From Pedobacter cryoconitis (GTDB taxonomy: Bacteria > Bacteroidota > Bacteroidia > Sphingobacteriales > Sphingobacteriaceae), in NCBI RefSeq assembly GCF_014207135.1, contig NZ_JACHCC010000005.1:186001-250000 (forward strand): a stretch of 64,000 nt of DNA. Reading direction: 5' to 3'. The position numbers were made by a program, and so were the translations under genes. The notes under the pieces were generated by a model that made no database searches, was not told where the DNA came from, and saw only the letters and a list, made by a program, of their open reading frames with translations. Within the stretch, counting starts at the first letter, position 1. Each line of letters starts with the position of its first letter. Below are positions 15,388 to 24,192 of this stretch, one piece after another.

Positions 15388-16499
15388 TTTACTTTTTTAA
15401 CAAATATAGACAGAATGCCATTAAACACTAAGAAAATGAACAGTAGAATATCCAATACAGGAAACCACCATCTTAAATCAGGGTAATTCAGGCGTTTTAA
15501 CAATCGGGGATAAATGAAACTTCTGATGATCAGACTTAAGGCAAAAATGCCACAAGCCACGTACAGTGCCGGTTTAAAAAACAACAGAGCTATAAACAAT
15601 GCATAGAATAAAAACTGGAATATAATCTGCACAGATAAGATAAACTTATGTTTGGCCTTGTAGAATTTACCTGCGCCAAAATGTCTTTTCTTTTGTCTCA
15701 GATAGGCCCCGAAAGATGTATTTGGAACTGACCAGATATGGGTTTCAGGGTTTATACGGATCTCTGTATTATCTTTATTGGCATGCGCATTCACAAACAA
15801 ATCATCATCTCCCGAAGGGATGTGCATATGTGCCGCGAAGCCTTTATTTTTGAAAAACAATGACTTTTTATAAGCCATATTCCGGCCAACTCCCATATAA
15901 GGCATGCCCTTGACCGCGAATGAAAGATAGTTAACGGCTGTAAAAAATGTTTCAAAACGGATCAGGCTGTTCAGCAATCCACGTTTGCGCATATAAGGAG
16001 AATACCCAAGGACAATCGCATTTTTGTAATTTTCAGAAGGCTGCATCCCCATTAACCAGTTTTCGGAAGCCGGCTGACAATCGGCATCGGTAAATACCAG
16101 CCATTCATGCGAGGCGGCTTTAATTCCCATGGTCACTGCAAACTTTTTACCAGCTATAAATTTCTCTCCTTCAGCAACAGTAACGATCTTAAGGTGACTG
16201 TACTGCGCCGCAAACCCCTCCAGTATGTCACTGGTCTTGTCCCATGAACGGTCATTGACAACAATAACCTCAAAATCAGGGTATTTCTGCTGCAATACGG
16301 CGGGTAAGTATTGGGTAAGGTTCTCTGCTTCATTACGCGCACAGATAATTACACTCAAAGGTTTGGCAGCCTGGGCTGGCAGCTCTTCTACTTTAATCAG
16401 GGCCAGCTTTAAATGTATAAACAAACTGAAATACAAGGAAACGGCAAAACAAAAAACGAGGGCACCCAGCAGGCAACTCTCTAATAAGGTTAATTCCAC
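15378..16499 (-). CDS. Membrane GT2 family glycosyltransferase
   Basis: A family 2 glycosyltransferase with an N-terminal membrane segment (about 8-30), a GT-A domain (about 45-260) and two or three C-terminal membrane segments. Donor-binding features are SVIICARNE, VVNDRS (about 80-85) and the metal-binding DAD (138-140). The open frame runs up to 16628, but that extension overlaps the promoter of the divergent tgt gene. The GTG at 16499 places a short MELTLLESC tail before the first membrane segment and is preferred; the start is uncertain. Substrate unknown. It overlaps rsmG by 10 bases. Confidence 0.75.
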   Translation of the reverse strand: MELTLLESCLLGALVFCFAVSLYFSLFIHLKLALIKVEELPAQAAKPLSVIICARNEAENLTQYLPAVLQQKYPDFEVIVVNDRSWDKTSDILEGFAAQYSHLKIVTVAEGEKFIAGKKFAVTMGIKAASHEWLVFTDADCQPASENWLMGMQPSENYKNAIVLGYSPYMRKRGLLNSLIRFETFFTAVNYLSFAVKGMPYMGVGRNMAYKKSLFFKNKGFAAHMHIPSGDDDLFVNAHANKDNTEIRINPETHIWSVPNTSFGAYLRQKKRHFGAGKFYKAKHKFILSVQIIFQFLFYALFIALLFFKPALYVACGIFALSLIIRSFIYPRLLKRLNYPDLRWWFPVLDILLFIFLVFNGILSIFVKKVKWK

Positions 16500-16597
16500 G
16501 ATGGTTTTTTTGACAAGCGTCAAATTTCTGCTTTTTAATCTATAAAGCCGTCCTATGTTGATAAAAAATTTAAACGGGTAAACCGGGTGTTTTTTCC

Positions 16598-16605
16598 TAC
16601 TTTTG
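16598..16605 (+). promoter_or_regulatory. -7 box of tgt
   Basis: TACTTTTG matches TAnnTTTG and lies 29 bases upstream of the tgt ATG. No clear -33 box is seen. Confidence 0.5.
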
Positions 16606-16634
16606 CCGAGATTTTTTGAAGCGTACACACATTT

Positions 16635-17765
16635 ATGAAATTTACCTTACAGGCAAACGATACCCAGTCAAAAGCAAGGGCGGGAACAGTTACTACCGCT
16701 CATGGCGACATCCAAACACCGATTTTTATGCCAGTGGGCACCGCAGGAACGGTCAAAGCTGTTCATCAGCGCGAGCTCAAGAATGATATTGATGCACAGA
16801 TTATTTTAGGAAATACCTATCATTTATATCTCAGACCGGGACTCGATGTACTGGAAGGCGCAGGTGGTTTGCACAAATTTATAGGCTGGGACCGCCCGAT
16901 TTTAACAGATAGCGGAGGATACCAGGTCTATTCTTTAAGTAAAGTAAACAAGATCAAAGAAGAAGGGGTAACCTTCCGTTCTCATATTGACGGTTCGAAA
17001 CACCTTTTCAGCCCTGAATATGCGATGGATATACAGCGTACCATTGGTGCCGATATTATCATGGCATTTGATGAATGTACACCTTATCCTTGTGATTATA
17101 AATACGCGGCGAACTCTATTAATATGACGCACCGCTGGTTAAAACGCTGCTGTGCACGTTTTGATTCCACTGAGCCTAAATACGGCTTTGACCAGACTTT
17201 ATTCCCTATCGTACAGGGTTCAGTTTATAAAGACCTGAGGGTTAAATCAGCAGAATTTATCGCTTCGATGAACCGTGAAGGAAACGCTATCGGCGGTCTT
17301 TCGGTAGGTGAACCGGCCGAAGAAATGTACGGTATGACCGAAGTAGTTTGTGATATTTTACCGGCAGACAAACCCCGTTACCTGATGGGTGTGGGCACAC
17401 CAATCAATATTTTAGAGAATATTGCGTTAGGAGTAGATATGTTTGACTGTGTAATGCCAACCAGAAACGCCCGTAACGGAATGCTTTTCACCAGAAACGG
17501 AATTATCAATATCGGTAACAAAAAATGGGCAGATGACTTCTCTCCTATTGATCCTGAAAGTGACCTATATGCTGATCAGGTTTATTCTAAAGCTTACCTG
17601 AGACACCTGATGCACTCGAAAGAAATGCTTGGCGCGCAAATTGCAACCCTGCATAATCTTCATTTTTATCTGTGGCTGGTTAAAGAAGCCCGCGAAAAGA
17701 TCATCAGCGGCGAGTTTTACGCCTGGAAGAACAAAATGGTGACTATATTAGGGAATAAATTATAA
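16635..17765 (+). CDS. tgt: tRNA-guanine (queuine/preQ1) transglycosylase
   Basis: Tgt exchanges guanine 34 of GUN-anticodon tRNAs for preQ1 in queuosine synthesis. The 376 residues show the LTDSGGYQVYSL block (about 89-100), DECTPYP, and FDCVMPTRNARNG. The usual zinc site of bacterial Tgt (CxCxxC, from DPECDCYTC in E. coli) is replaced by SDLYAD (309-314), while the following YSKAYLRHL and the His of LHNLHFY remain. Loss of the zinc cysteines is, to my memory, seen in other Bacteroidota Tgt. The next gene starts at the base after its stop. Confidence 0.92.
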   Translation: MKFTLQANDTQSKARAGTVTTAHGDIQTPIFMPVGTAGTVKAVHQRELKNDIDAQIILGNTYHLYLRPGLDVLEGAGGLHKFIGWDRPILTDSGGYQVYSLSKVNKIKEEGVTFRSHIDGSKHLFSPEYAMDIQRTIGADIIMAFDECTPYPCDYKYAANSINMTHRWLKRCCARFDSTEPKYGFDQTLFPIVQGSVYKDLRVKSAEFIASMNREGNAIGGLSVGEPAEEMYGMTEVVCDILPADKPRYLMGVGTPINILENIALGVDMFDCVMPTRNARNGMLFTRNGIINIGNKKWADDFSPIDPESDLYADQVYSKAYLRHLMHSKEMLGAQIATLHNLHFYLWLVKEAREKIISGEFYAWKNKMVTILGNKL

Positions 17766-18869
17766 ATGAATATCCTCAAGGGCAGATTTAAAATTATTGA
17801 TCGCTACATTATTGGCAAATACCTGGGTACATTTATTTATACCCTGACTGTCTTTGTGATCATTATTGTCATTTTTGATTTATCAGAAAAACTGGATGAC
17901 TTTTTAAGAAGCAAGTTGTCTGCCTGGCAGGTCCTCACCCTTTATTATGCGGGTTCCATCCCATTTTATGTAAACATGTTATCTCCCCTGATCAACTTTA
18001 TTGCGGTAATTTTCTTTACCGCGAAGATGGCTGATCAGACTGAAATAGTTCCAATTTTAAGCGGGGGTGTAAGTTTCAACCGGTTCTTACAGCCCTACTT
18101 TATCTCAGCTTTTATCATATTCTCGGCCAATCTGGGCTCCAATTTATACATCCTGCCTTATACGAACAAGCTTAAAAACAGCTTTGAAAATACTTATGTA
18201 AAGCGGAACGACCCGACAAGCAAGACGAATATCCATATGAAGCTGGATAAAAACACCTACATCTATATTGATAATTTCGACAATAAAACAAAATCTGGTT
18301 ACCGCTTTATGCTCGATAATTTTGACGGCGATGTATTAACCAAAAAGCTGATTGCAGAACAAATCAAATGGGATTCTGTCAAACGCAGCTGGAAACTGAT
18401 CAATTATTCAGTCCGGACCGTGCATGGCCTGAAAGAATCTATGTTCAAAAGCATCGACAAACCCAAGGATACTATCCTGGATATGCGTCCTGATGACTTC
18501 TCTGCCTACGATAATATTTATGAAATATTAACCAATAAGGAGCTTTCTGATAAAATCAGAAAAGAAAAAATCAGGGGTACAGGTATCTGGAACGACCTTC
18601 TTTTTGAACAGTATAAACGCTGGCTGCAACCTTTATCTGCCTTCGTACTAACGTTGATCGGCGTTGCCCTCTCTTCCCGTAAAGTACGTGGGGGCGTTGG
18701 TTTACCACTGGGAATAGGAATTATTCTGAGTTTCCTGTACATTGTGATGAACCAGTTCGCTAAAATGTTTTCGCTTAAAGGCGGTATCCCGCCCTTACTG
18801 GCTGTCCTGATACCAACTCTGTTTTTCGGCTTACTCGGGCTCTATCTCCTAAAAAAAGCGCCAAAATAA
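17766..18869 (+). CDS. LptF/LptG family LPS export permease
   Basis: This is an inner-membrane permease of the YjgP/YjgQ (LptF/LptG) family that works with LptB and LptC to move lipopolysaccharide to the outer membrane. The 367 residues start with IIDRYIIGKYLGTFIYTL, typical of the family. Three N-terminal membrane segments, a periplasmic domain of about 150 residues and three C-terminal membrane segments follow. It starts at the base right after the tgt stop and overlaps the next start by one base (TAATG). A window-internal partner is not present. Confidence 0.85.
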   Translation: MNILKGRFKIIDRYIIGKYLGTFIYTLTVFVIIIVIFDLSEKLDDFLRSKLSAWQVLTLYYAGSIPFYVNMLSPLINFIAVIFFTAKMADQTEIVPILSGGVSFNRFLQPYFISAFIIFSANLGSNLYILPYTNKLKNSFENTYVKRNDPTSKTNIHMKLDKNTYIYIDNFDNKTKSGYRFMLDNFDGDVLTKKLIAEQIKWDSVKRSWKLINYSVRTVHGLKESMFKSIDKPKDTILDMRPDDFSAYDNIYEILTNKELSDKIRKEKIRGTGIWNDLLFEQYKRWLQPLSAFVLTLIGVALSSRKVRGGVGLPLGIGIILSFLYIVMNQFAKMFSLKGGIPPLLAVLIPTLFFGLLGLYLLKKAPK

Positions 18870-19762
18870 TGACCGCACTCTCTGCTTCCGCGATTAAAAG
18901 AAACTTGCTTATTCTTCATTTCACGGTTTTCATCTGGGGTTTTACAGGCATCCTGGGCGCGCTAATTTCTATAGATGCAGTACAGATGGTCTGGTACAGG
19001 GTTCTGATTGCCAGCATCACCTTACTGATCTATTTTAAAGCCACTAAATTCAGTATTAAGGTTACGCGGAAGGAATTTCTGCAATTCTTCTTTACAGGCA
19101 GTATTGTTGCGCTTCACTGGATTCTTTTTTTTCAGGCCATCAAAGTATCAACTGTATCTGTAACGCTTGTCTGCCTCTCCTCTTTCACGTTATTCACAGC
19201 CATCCTTGAACCCATCATCAAAAAGACCGCCCTGCAACCTGGTGATATCTTTATCGGGATCGTAATTATCATTGGCATTTATCTTATTTTTAAATTCGAA
19301 TCCAATTATACAGCAGGCATAATTTTTGGTCTTTCGGCAGCTGTAGCTTCCAGTTTATTTTCTATTATCAACTCCAATTTCGCTCAGAAAAGTGACGCCA
19401 AAGTGATCAGTTTTTATGAACTTTCAGGTGCGTTTTTCTGGATCACCGTGTATCGTTTATTTGATCATAGCCTGCTTCATGAAAGCTTCAATCTGAGTGT
19501 ATCCGACTGGATCTGTCTGCTGATCCTGGGCACCGTTTGTACTGCCCTTGCCTATATAGCCGGCGTGTCAGTCATGCGCACTTTATCTGCCTTCAGGGTA
19601 GCGCTGATCAGTAACCTTGAGCCTGTCTACGGGATCATTCTGGCCTTCCTTTTTTTCGGTCATAAAGAGACCATGTCCGCAGGTTTTTACTGTGGTTCAG
19701 CCTTAATTCTGGGTGCCGTTTTTCTATATCCGATCTACAAGAAACGTCAAAGTAAAAGTTGA
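18869..19762 (+). CDS. EamA/DMT family transporter
   Basis: The 297 residues have about ten hydrophobic segments arranged as two EamA repeats. The first begins at LLILHFTVFIWGFTGILG and the second at FGLSAAVASSLFSI. These drug/metabolite transporters export small metabolites or amino acids across the inner membrane; the substrate cannot be told. The start overlaps the LptF/G-type gene stop by one base, so tgt, the permease and this gene form one operon. Confidence 0.82.
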   Translation: MTALSASAIKRNLLILHFTVFIWGFTGILGALISIDAVQMVWYRVLIASITLLIYFKATKFSIKVTRKEFLQFFFTGSIVALHWILFFQAIKVSTVSVTLVCLSSFTLFTAILEPIIKKTALQPGDIFIGIVIIIGIYLIFKFESNYTAGIIFGLSAAVASSLFSIINSNFAQKSDAKVISFYELSGAFFWITVYRLFDHSLLHESFNLSVSDWICLLILGTVCTALAYIAGVSVMRTLSAFRVALISNLEPVYGIILAFLFFGHKETMSAGFYCGSALILGAVFLYPIYKKRQSKS

Positions 19763-20073
19763 TTTAAAGAGGAGGGAAGCTCCTGTAAAACTACCCTTCT
19801 TCCTGAACAGTCCCTGGTTTTTATTTTTTGTTTTGAATGGAATAAGTGTATATTCATCGCATGATTAAAAGCGGACAATAAACGCATGGCGATAAAACCA
19901 GGATCAGGGTGTTACAAGAGTTAAAATCAAATAAAAAAACTGATAAAAATGTAAAAACTAAAAACATAAATTACTACACATCAATCATTTGATATTCAAT
20001 ACATAATTTAACAAAACACATAAAACAGAATTAAAATTCTTTAAAAAACTAATTATTTTAGTAACACAAAATA
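19763..20073. other. 311 bp intergenic region, very AT-rich
   Basis: No gene is seen. The 3' 170 bases are extremely A-rich with short TAAAA/AAAAC runs before the outer-membrane protein gene. A clear -7 box or terminator is not visible. Confidence 0.5.
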
Positions 20074-22884
20074 ATGCGGCATATAAAAACCAATAAAACA
20101 CTTATAATCAGAATATTACTATTAATAAGTTCAATTTTTATCACAGATAAATCATATGCACAGCTTTTTGGTGGGGAACAGAACCCGCTTAGTGTAAACT
20201 GGCGGCAGATCAATACCTCCGGCTTCAAGATTATTTACCCTGTCGAACTGGAAACTGAAGCACAGCGGATGGCCAATAATATCCGTTATATCTTCCCGAT
20301 GGTGGGCCGCAGCCTGAACGTCCGGAAAACCACTATCCCCATTATTTTTCAGAACCAGGGAGTCATTGCAAATGGCTTTGTTCAGCTAGGCCCAAAGAAG
20401 TCAGAATTCAATACTACCCCACCCCAGTCTTTCGACAGTCAGGACTGGCTGAATAACCTCGCTGTACATGAACTGCGCCATGCTGCACAGTTCGATAAAC
20501 TAACCAGCGGAAGACCTTATCCTTTTCCTGAGGACGTCTATTTTGCCTGGATGGGTGTGAGTATCCCGCTATGGTTTTTTGAAGGAGATGCAGTATCTAA
20601 CGAAACCTCTCTTACCCATGCCGGCCGTGGTCGTCAGCCCAGCTGGATTATGCCATACCGGACGATCCTGCTCAAAGGAAAAACCATGTCTTACAGCAAG
20701 GCTAATTTCGGCTCACAGAAAGATGTGACTACGGGTTATTATCAGCTGGGCTACCTGATGGCTTCTGATATCCGGGAGACTAATGGAAAATTCGTTTTTG
20801 ACAGCCTGCTCACAGATATCAAAAAACGACCGGTACGCCTCTATCCATTTGCAGGAAGTCTTAAAAAGTTCACTGGAAAAACGGGTAAGGAATGGTATGG
20901 TGCAATGACTGAAAAAGTAAAGCAGGCCTGGAAAAAACAAGCTGACCTGAGTCCGGCTGCCACTTACCCGGTATTGAACCGTGAAGCAACCTATGCTACT
21001 GATTACTTCCTTCCGGTAAAGCTGAAAGATGGAAAAATCCTGGCCCTCAAACAGAGCAAAGCTGAAGCCCCGGCTTTTACCCTGATCGGTGAAGACAAAA
21101 AGGAACACCGGGTATTGGGGATCGGCCAGCAGGAACAGCCCTGGTTCAGTTATGCAAATGACCTGGTGGTCTGGGATGAAATCAGATACGACCCCAGGTT
21201 CCAGCAAAGGACTTACAGTGTAGTCTGCAGTTATAATCTCCGGACCGGAAATGTTAATCAACTGAGCACCAGGTCCAGAATCTTCTCCCCTACCCTCTCT
21301 GCCGATGGCTCCAAGATCGCGGCAGTACAGATTGACTTCAGCAACAAGGTACAACTGATTGTCATGGATGCAGCAAGCGGAAAAATCATCCGTACTTACC
21401 CAAATCCTGAGAACTTGCTGATCCAAACACCGGCCTTCAATAAAACCGGTTCGGTGATCACCTATATCAGCGTGACCGAAAAAGGAAAAGCACTCTGGAC
21501 AGTAGATACGAATGGTAAAACAGAGAAACTGATCAGTGAAACTCCGCAGCAGCTGAGCAGGCCGGTATTCATCAACTCAGGAATCGCATTTAACGCCCAC
21601 TACAACGGAATTAACAATATTTACAACGTAGATGTCATCTCTAAAAAAATAAGCGCTCTGAGCGCTTCAGAATACGGCGCCGCCAATCCATCTGTGATTA
21701 ACGGAACAGATAGTCTTTTATTCAACAATTACAACCTATATGGTTATGAAATTGCAAAGACCGGGATCAGCTACCAGAAAACTGGTGAAGACAACTTTGT
21801 CTTTTTTGGTGCAGCAGCAGCGAAACAGGAAAATACAGGAAACGTGTTTGACAACATCCCGGACAGCAGCTTCGTTTCCAAACCTTATCACAAATTCGGA
21901 CACCTGCTGAATGTACATAGCGTCATCCCGGTGATTCAGGATGAGTACAGTGGGGGGCTTCAGTTAAAGGCAGACAACCTGTTAAACACTTTTGATGCCT
22001 ATGCAGGAGTAAATTATCATCGCGACCTGGGTCGTTTTGATTATAATGCCGGTGCAAGTTTCAAAGGACTCTACCCTATTTTCAATGTGAACTACATCAA
22101 CCGCCCGCGGAGAACTTTTTACAACATGGGTAAAATGACCAGGCAGGGTGACTGGAGAGAAAACTATGTCCAGCTTCAGGCGGTAGTCCCTGTTAGCCTG
22201 AGCGCACAAAATGACAATTACAATTTTTCTGTCAACGCAGGAACGAGTTACACCAAAAGATATGACGCGGTAAACCTGCCCTCCAATTTCATTACTTCGC
22301 TCAGCTTTCCGCTAGAAACCGGTTTCACTTTTACCCATACGATCAGTACAGCAGAACGGGATATAGCTCCCCGCTGGGCACAAGTTCTCAAAATCAGTTA
22401 CCTGAGCCAGCCCTTTGATCCAAAATTGAGTGGTAATTTATTTGCAGCACAAGGGTTCTTCTATTTTCCTGGTCTGGCCAGAAACCACACCTTCCTTGCC
22501 AACTTCAATTACCAGAATGCTTCGGGAATCCGCACCTATGATAACGAGATCAATACAGTTTACGGCTACAATAATATCCTGGCAAAAAGCAGTCTTAAAA
22601 ATACCTTACTGCTAAACTATCGTTTTCCGATTTTTTATCCGGATGCTGAACTCGGACCACTGGCCTATATCAGAAATGTCTGGGGCGGGGTATTCTGCGG
22701 TTATGAAAACCTGGGCTCAGACAGTAACCTTTCACAGCCTAAAACATATGGATTTGAACTGCATGGCAATATGAACCTGCTCCGTTACTCTCCAAATGTT
22801 GATTTAGGTACAAGATTTGTGCTGGTCAACCCGGAATACCACCATAATCCTATCTTTGAATTAATTGTTAACTATACTTTCTAG
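20074..22884 (+). CDS. Large outer-membrane protein with HExxH peptidase-like and beta-propeller domains
   Basis: The 936-residue protein has a signal peptide (cleavage near YAQ, residue 30). A gluzincin-like region carries HELRH (132-136) and a following Glu in WFFEGDA (170), the layout of an HExxH...E zinc site. A WD40-like/TolB-type beta-propeller (about 310-560) follows, and a C-terminal beta-barrel of surface-antigen type (about 640-936) ends in ELIVNYTF, a typical outer-membrane insertion end. This suggests an outer-membrane protein with a periplasmic or surface peptidase-like part. Substrate and activity are unknown. The LapA-like gene begins four bases after its stop. Confidence 0.7.
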   Translation: MRHIKTNKTLIIRILLLISSIFITDKSYAQLFGGEQNPLSVNWRQINTSGFKIIYPVELETEAQRMANNIRYIFPMVGRSLNVRKTTIPIIFQNQGVIANGFVQLGPKKSEFNTTPPQSFDSQDWLNNLAVHELRHAAQFDKLTSGRPYPFPEDVYFAWMGVSIPLWFFEGDAVSNETSLTHAGRGRQPSWIMPYRTILLKGKTMSYSKANFGSQKDVTTGYYQLGYLMASDIRETNGKFVFDSLLTDIKKRPVRLYPFAGSLKKFTGKTGKEWYGAMTEKVKQAWKKQADLSPAATYPVLNREATYATDYFLPVKLKDGKILALKQSKAEAPAFTLIGEDKKEHRVLGIGQQEQPWFSYANDLVVWDEIRYDPRFQQRTYSVVCSYNLRTGNVNQLSTRSRIFSPTLSADGSKIAAVQIDFSNKVQLIVMDAASGKIIRTYPNPENLLIQTPAFNKTGSVITYISVTEKGKALWTVDTNGKTEKLISETPQQLSRPVFINSGIAFNAHYNGINNIYNVDVISKKISALSASEYGAANPSVINGTDSLLFNNYNLYGYEIAKTGISYQKTGEDNFVFFGAAAAKQENTGNVFDNIPDSSFVSKPYHKFGHLLNVHSVIPVIQDEYSGGLQLKADNLLNTFDAYAGVNYHRDLGRFDYNAGASFKGLYPIFNVNYINRPRRTFYNMGKMTRQGDWRENYVQLQAVVPVSLSAQNDNYNFSVNAGTSYTKRYDAVNLPSNFITSLSFPLETGFTFTHTISTAERDIAPRWAQVLKISYLSQPFDPKLSGNLFAAQGFFYFPGLARNHTFLANFNYQNASGIRTYDNEINTVYGYNNILAKSSLKNTLLLNYRFPIFYPDAELGPLAYIRNVWGGVFCGYENLGSDSNLSQPKTYGFELHGNMNLLRYSPNVDLGTRFVLVNPEYHHNPIFELIVNYTF

Positions 22885-22888
22885 GCTC

Positions 22889-23179
22889 ATGCGTACCAAA
22901 ACTATCCTGATTATCATTCTCACTGTACTGATCACTATTTTCCTGATGATGAATACAGACGCAGTTGAATTCGATTTTATAATTTTCAAAGCACAGATTT
23001 CAAAATTGCTGGTCGTAGGTGTATGTACTTTTGCAGGTTTTCTGCTGGGCTACTGGGTAGGCCGTCCGAAAACTGTAGTTTCTACCTATGACAGAAATGA
23101 GGATGAGATTACACCGGTCAGTCCTCCCTCAGTTCCAAAAGGCACCCTGAGTGACGAAGACAGGGATTACATCAGCTAA
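22889..23179 (+). CDS. LapA-like small membrane protein
   Basis: From the ATG at 22889 the protein has 96 residues: two membrane segments (about 5-22 and 37-58) and a charged cytoplasmic tail. The order short N-terminus, TILIIILTVLITIFLMMN, an acidic strand and then a second segment ending in GYWVGRP resembles the LapA/DUF1049 family. The ORF can be extended upstream into the previous gene, but the ATG right after its stop is more likely. It converges with the next gene, and the two stops overlap by four bases. Confidence 0.6.
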   Translation: MRTKTILIIILTVLITIFLMMNTDAVEFDFIIFKAQISKLLVVGVCTFAGFLLGYWVGRPKTVVSTYDRNEDEITPVSPPSVPKGTLSDEDRDYIS

Positions 23180-24135
23180 AGTTCAAACACATCCTCAAAA
23201 CTGGCAATATGAAATCCGTTTTTCAGTACGGTTTTCGTTTGTGAACTTTCAGGGTTCAGCAATGGATTGGTATGGTTAAGATGGATAAAATAGATTTTAT
23301 CTTTCTCCTTTGCGGGAAGGTCTTTAAATAACTCCATACTTTCTACCACCAGAGGATGGGGGATTTCGCTGATTGGGCGGTTATTCATTTCAGCAGCACT
23401 GTAAAAAGTGGCATCGATAAAAGCATAATCTACTTTCCCGATCTCCTCCACAATGTTTTTATTCCATTTTGACCATTTATCAATATCCGGGATAAACAGT
23501 ACTTTTTTATGAGGCCCTTCGATCAGGTAACCTACTGTTTCAGAGAATTCATCGCGGTGCGGAACCTTAAATGCCTTTACTTTGATCTGGGAAGAAAGGA
23601 CATTGACCTGCTCGTCCTGTATAGGTCTGATGCTGATATTATTCAAACTAACCAGCTGACTCCATGGCCCGTTATGCTCTAAAAAGCTTTTCATTTTTGG
23701 CATGGCATAAACAGGTACCTGTTTAGCATTCATAGCCTCCCTGCCCAGGTACATCAGCCCTGCATAATGACCAATATGGGCATGAGTAAGAAAAATCCCA
23801 TCCGGCACTTCTTTACTACTGAACTCGGAAGCTTTTTTCAGTTTCTTAAACTGGAACGGAAGATTGGGTGTAGCATCAAACAACCAGTTCATCTTATTTT
23901 CAGGATCAATCACACCTAATGAAGATACCATCCTTGTCGGATCGGGGTGTTCAAACAGTTCCTTACAGCAGTCTTTGGTACAACCAATATGTGGCGATCC
24001 CCCATCCTGTACATTCCCCAGCACAATCAGAGAAGGGACAACAATTTTTAATTTAGACTGGGGATGGATGATCGATTGTCCTTTTAGCTGAACAGCACAC
24101 AAAGACAATAACAGTAAAACAGCTGATGATTTCAT
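23176..24135 (-). CDS. Secreted PqqB-like metallo-beta-lactamase-fold hydrolase
   Basis: The 319 residues begin with a signal peptide (about 1-19). The family block ILGNVQDGGSPHIGCTKDCC resembles PqqB, and LTHAHIGHYAGL is the metal-binding signature in the variant form (HxHxGH). Later blocks include FKVPHRDEFSETVGY and FIDATFYS. PqqB proper acts in pyrroloquinoline quinone synthesis, but no other pqq gene is nearby and this copy is exported, so a different hydrolase role is likely. It lies downstream of the metZ terminator. Confidence 0.75.
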   Translation of the reverse strand: MKSSAVLLLLSLCAVQLKGQSIIHPQSKLKIVVPSLIVLGNVQDGGSPHIGCTKDCCKELFEHPDPTRMVSSLGVIDPENKMNWLFDATPNLPFQFKKLKKASEFSSKEVPDGIFLTHAHIGHYAGLMYLGREAMNAKQVPVYAMPKMKSFLEHNGPWSQLVSLNNISIRPIQDEQVNVLSSQIKVKAFKVPHRDEFSETVGYLIEGPHKKVLFIPDIDKWSKWNKNIVEEIGKVDYAFIDATFYSAAEMNNRPISEIPHPLVVESMELFKDLPAKEKDKIYFIHLNHTNPLLNPESSQTKTVLKNGFHIASFEDVFEL

Positions 24136-24145
24136 AGGTCTCCAT

Positions 24146-24174
24146 TAAAAAAGGGTGTCCTTTACGAACACCCT
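24146..24174 (-). terminator. metZ terminator
   Basis: On the minus strand AGGGTGT (24174-24168) pairs with ACACCCT (24158-24152), followed by six T. It lies 19 bases after the metZ stop. Confidence 0.8.
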
Positions 24175-24192
24175 CCGATAAATATTTTGTTT

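Noticed and set aside
16500..16628. 43-residue N-terminal extension of the GT2 glycosyltransferase
   Set aside because: It would overlap the tgt promoter region and is not typical for the family; the GTG at 16499 is preferred.
20713..21426. 237-codon open frame on the minus strand
   Set aside because: It lies wholly inside the 936-residue outer-membrane protein gene, has no family signature and shows the composition expected of a shadow frame.
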